A stretch of 16,465 bases of DNA, from positions 1-16,465 of the forward strand of contig CAVCIU010000040.1 of NCBI GenBank assembly GCA_963602355.1, given 5' to 3'. This DNA is from UBA791 sp963602355 (GTDB lineage Bacteria > Cyanobacteriota > Vampirovibrionia > Gastranaerophilales > Gastranaerophilaceae). The first letter of the stretch is position 1. Every line of letters begins with the position of its first letter. The position numbers and the translations under genes were made by a program. Positions 15,168-16,465 of this stretch are shown piece after piece. The notes beneath the pieces are model-generated. The model did not search any database. It had not been told where the DNA came from and saw only the letters and a list, made by a program, of their open reading frames with translations.

Positions 15168-16427
15168 TTATTCAGCATATTTTTTGAAAACGATTGAAGC
15201 ATCGTGTCCACCGAAACCGAATGAGTTTGACATTGTGTATGTCAAATCAGCATTTACTGGTTTGTTTGGAATGTAGTTCAAGTTAGCAACTTCTGGATCT
15301 TGGTTTTCAAGGTTGATAGTTGCAGGAACTAAATTTTCATTCATTGCTTCAATACAAACGATAGCTTCAACAGCACCAGCAGCACCTAAAAGGTGTCCGT
15401 GCATACTTTTTGTTGAGCTTACTTTTAAATCTGGATTTTTATCTAAATCACCGAATACATTTGCGATTGCTAAAGATTCACCAATATCACCTACGTGAGT
15501 ACTAGTACCGTGTGCATTGATGTAATCGATATCATCAGTTGTGATACCAGCATCTTTAACAGCAAATTCCATAGCTTTTGCAGCGGCAGAACCTGTTGGG
15601 TCTGGAGCAACCATATCATAAGCATCACAAGTTTGACCGTAACCAACGATTTCTGCATAAATTTTAGCGCCACGAGCTTTTGCGTGTTCAAGTTCTTCTA
15701 AAACTAATACACCAGCACCTTCGCTCATTACAAAACCATCTCTATCCATATCATAAGGTCTTGAAGCTTTTGTAGGTTCGTCGTTACGTTTAGATAATGT
15801 TCTCGCAGAAGAGAATCCGCCAACACCTAAGTTACATACAACTGATTCAGTACCACCAGCTAACATTGCATCAGCTTCGCCGTATTGAATTGTTCTGAAA
15901 GCATCACCAATAGAGTGCGTACCAGATGCACAAGCAGAAACGATAGCTTTGTTAATACCTTTTAAGCCAAATTTAATAGCAACTTTACCGGCAGCCATAT
16001 TTGCAATCATTGCAGGGATTGTGAATGGTGAACATTTTGTGTAACCTAATTTCAACATTTTTTCGTGGTTAACTTCGATTGTTCTAAAACCACCTGCTGC
16101 AGAAGATACTAAACAACCAACTCTGTATGGGTCTTCTTTAGACATATCTATACCAGAATCATTAAAAGCTTCTTCACTTGCAACAAGAGCGAATTTAATG
16201 AAGTTATCAAGTCTTTTTGATTCTTTTGCGTCCATATATTGAGTTTCGTCGTATTTAGGAACTGTACCAAAAATATGTGTTGTTTGAGAATTCAAATCTA
16301 ATTCTGTACCATCGTTTAATGTAATACAGCTTTCACAGTTTTTAATACCATTCCAAAACTTTTCTACACCGATACCATAACCAGTTATAGCACCCATGCC
16401 TGTAATTACAACTCTTTTTTTATCCAT
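15168..16427 (-). CDS. fabF: 3-oxoacyl-ACP synthase II
   Basis: This 419-aa condensing enzyme of type II fatty acid synthesis joins malonyl-ACP to the growing acyl-ACP in the cytoplasm. The thiolase-fold signature is complete: the nucleophile C166 in VSACASGTHS, H306 in NAHGTSTHVGD, and K340 and H345 in STKSMHGHLLGAAGAVE, with the glycine-rich FGFGGHDAS near the end. The length is standard for FabF, and KASII is more likely than KASI (FabB) from length and motif form. GAGGA lies a few bases before the ATG. The acyl carrier protein gene often precedes fabF, and if present here it would lie beyond the right edge. The 38 bp upstream in the window show no clear promoter, so the gene may be internal to an operon. 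Confidence 0.96.
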   Translation of the reverse strand: MDKKRVVITGMGAITGYGIGVEKFWNGIKNCESCITLNDGTELDLNSQTTHIFGTVPKYDETQYMDAKESKRLDNFIKFALVASEEAFNDSGIDMSKEDPYRVGCLVSSAAGGFRTIEVNHEKMLKLGYTKCSPFTIPAMIANMAAGKVAIKFGLKGINKAIVSACASGTHSIGDAFRTIQYGEADAMLAGGTESVVCNLGVGGFSSARTLSKRNDEPTKASRPYDMDRDGFVMSEGAGVLVLEELEHAKARGAKIYAEIVGYGQTCDAYDMVAPDPTGSAAAKAMEFAVKDAGITTDDIDYINAHGTSTHVGDIGESLAIANVFGDLDKNPDLKVSSTKSMHGHLLGAAGAVEAIVCIEAMNENLVPATINLENQDPEVANLNYIPNKPVNADLTYTMSNSFGFGGHDASIVFKKYAE

Positions 16428-16465
16428 AATTCTTTCCTCATAATTAAAAAGAGGTCAATAATAAC

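Noticed and set aside
15313..15701. Frames overlapping fabF on both strands
   Set aside because: fabF has all catalytic residues and standard length; the other frames are its shadows.
1..16465. CRISPR array
   Set aside because: No regularly spaced direct repeats were seen, and no cas-like protein is encoded.

Overview
The window is a low-GC, AT-rich bacterial segment using the standard code, with GTG and TTG starts beside ATG and clear Shine-Dalgarno sites. An uncultured gut bacterium, possibly a Gastranaerophilales-type (Melainabacteria) lineage, would fit. That is an impression from composition and protein style, not something the sequence proves.

Left part (1-6886): restriction-modification and defence genes. 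At the left edge, on the minus strand, is the 5' part of an N6-adenine DNA methyltransferase cut by the window. An AT-rich divergent region of about 360 bp separates it from a plus-strand operon. The operon holds a 330-aa methyltransferase-like subunit and, starting at the next base, a 1351-aa protein combining a GIY-YIG-type nuclease, an SF2 helicase and an N6-adenine methylase, in the layout of a type ISP restriction enzyme. A DUF1016/YhcG PD-(D/E)XK nuclease gene follows.

Middle part (6894-9845, minus strand): a three-gene transposition module in overlapping reading frames. It encodes a Mu/TniA-type DDE transposase, a MuB/TniB-type AAA ATPase and a small protein resembling only the core-binding half of a tyrosine recombinase. 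The last of these ends 7 bp from the end of the DUF1016 gene, head-on. That leaves no room for a transposon end between them, so the defence genes are probably cargo of the element. Its left end would then lie in the divergent region or outside the window, and its right end within 9846-10250.

Right part (about 10250-16465): apparently core chromosome. It has tRNA-Gln(UUG) with its terminator, a small orphan ORF, a CCA tRNA nucleotidyltransferase, a divergent 1039-aa Upf1/DNA2-like helicase with a C-terminal nuclease-like domain, a run of three strong hairpins, and fabF. The tRNA does not encode its CCA tail, so it depends on an enzyme such as the one encoded nearby.

The most interesting parts are the transposon-defence association, the stand-alone core-binding protein in the transposition operon, and the unusual two-subunit restriction-modification system.
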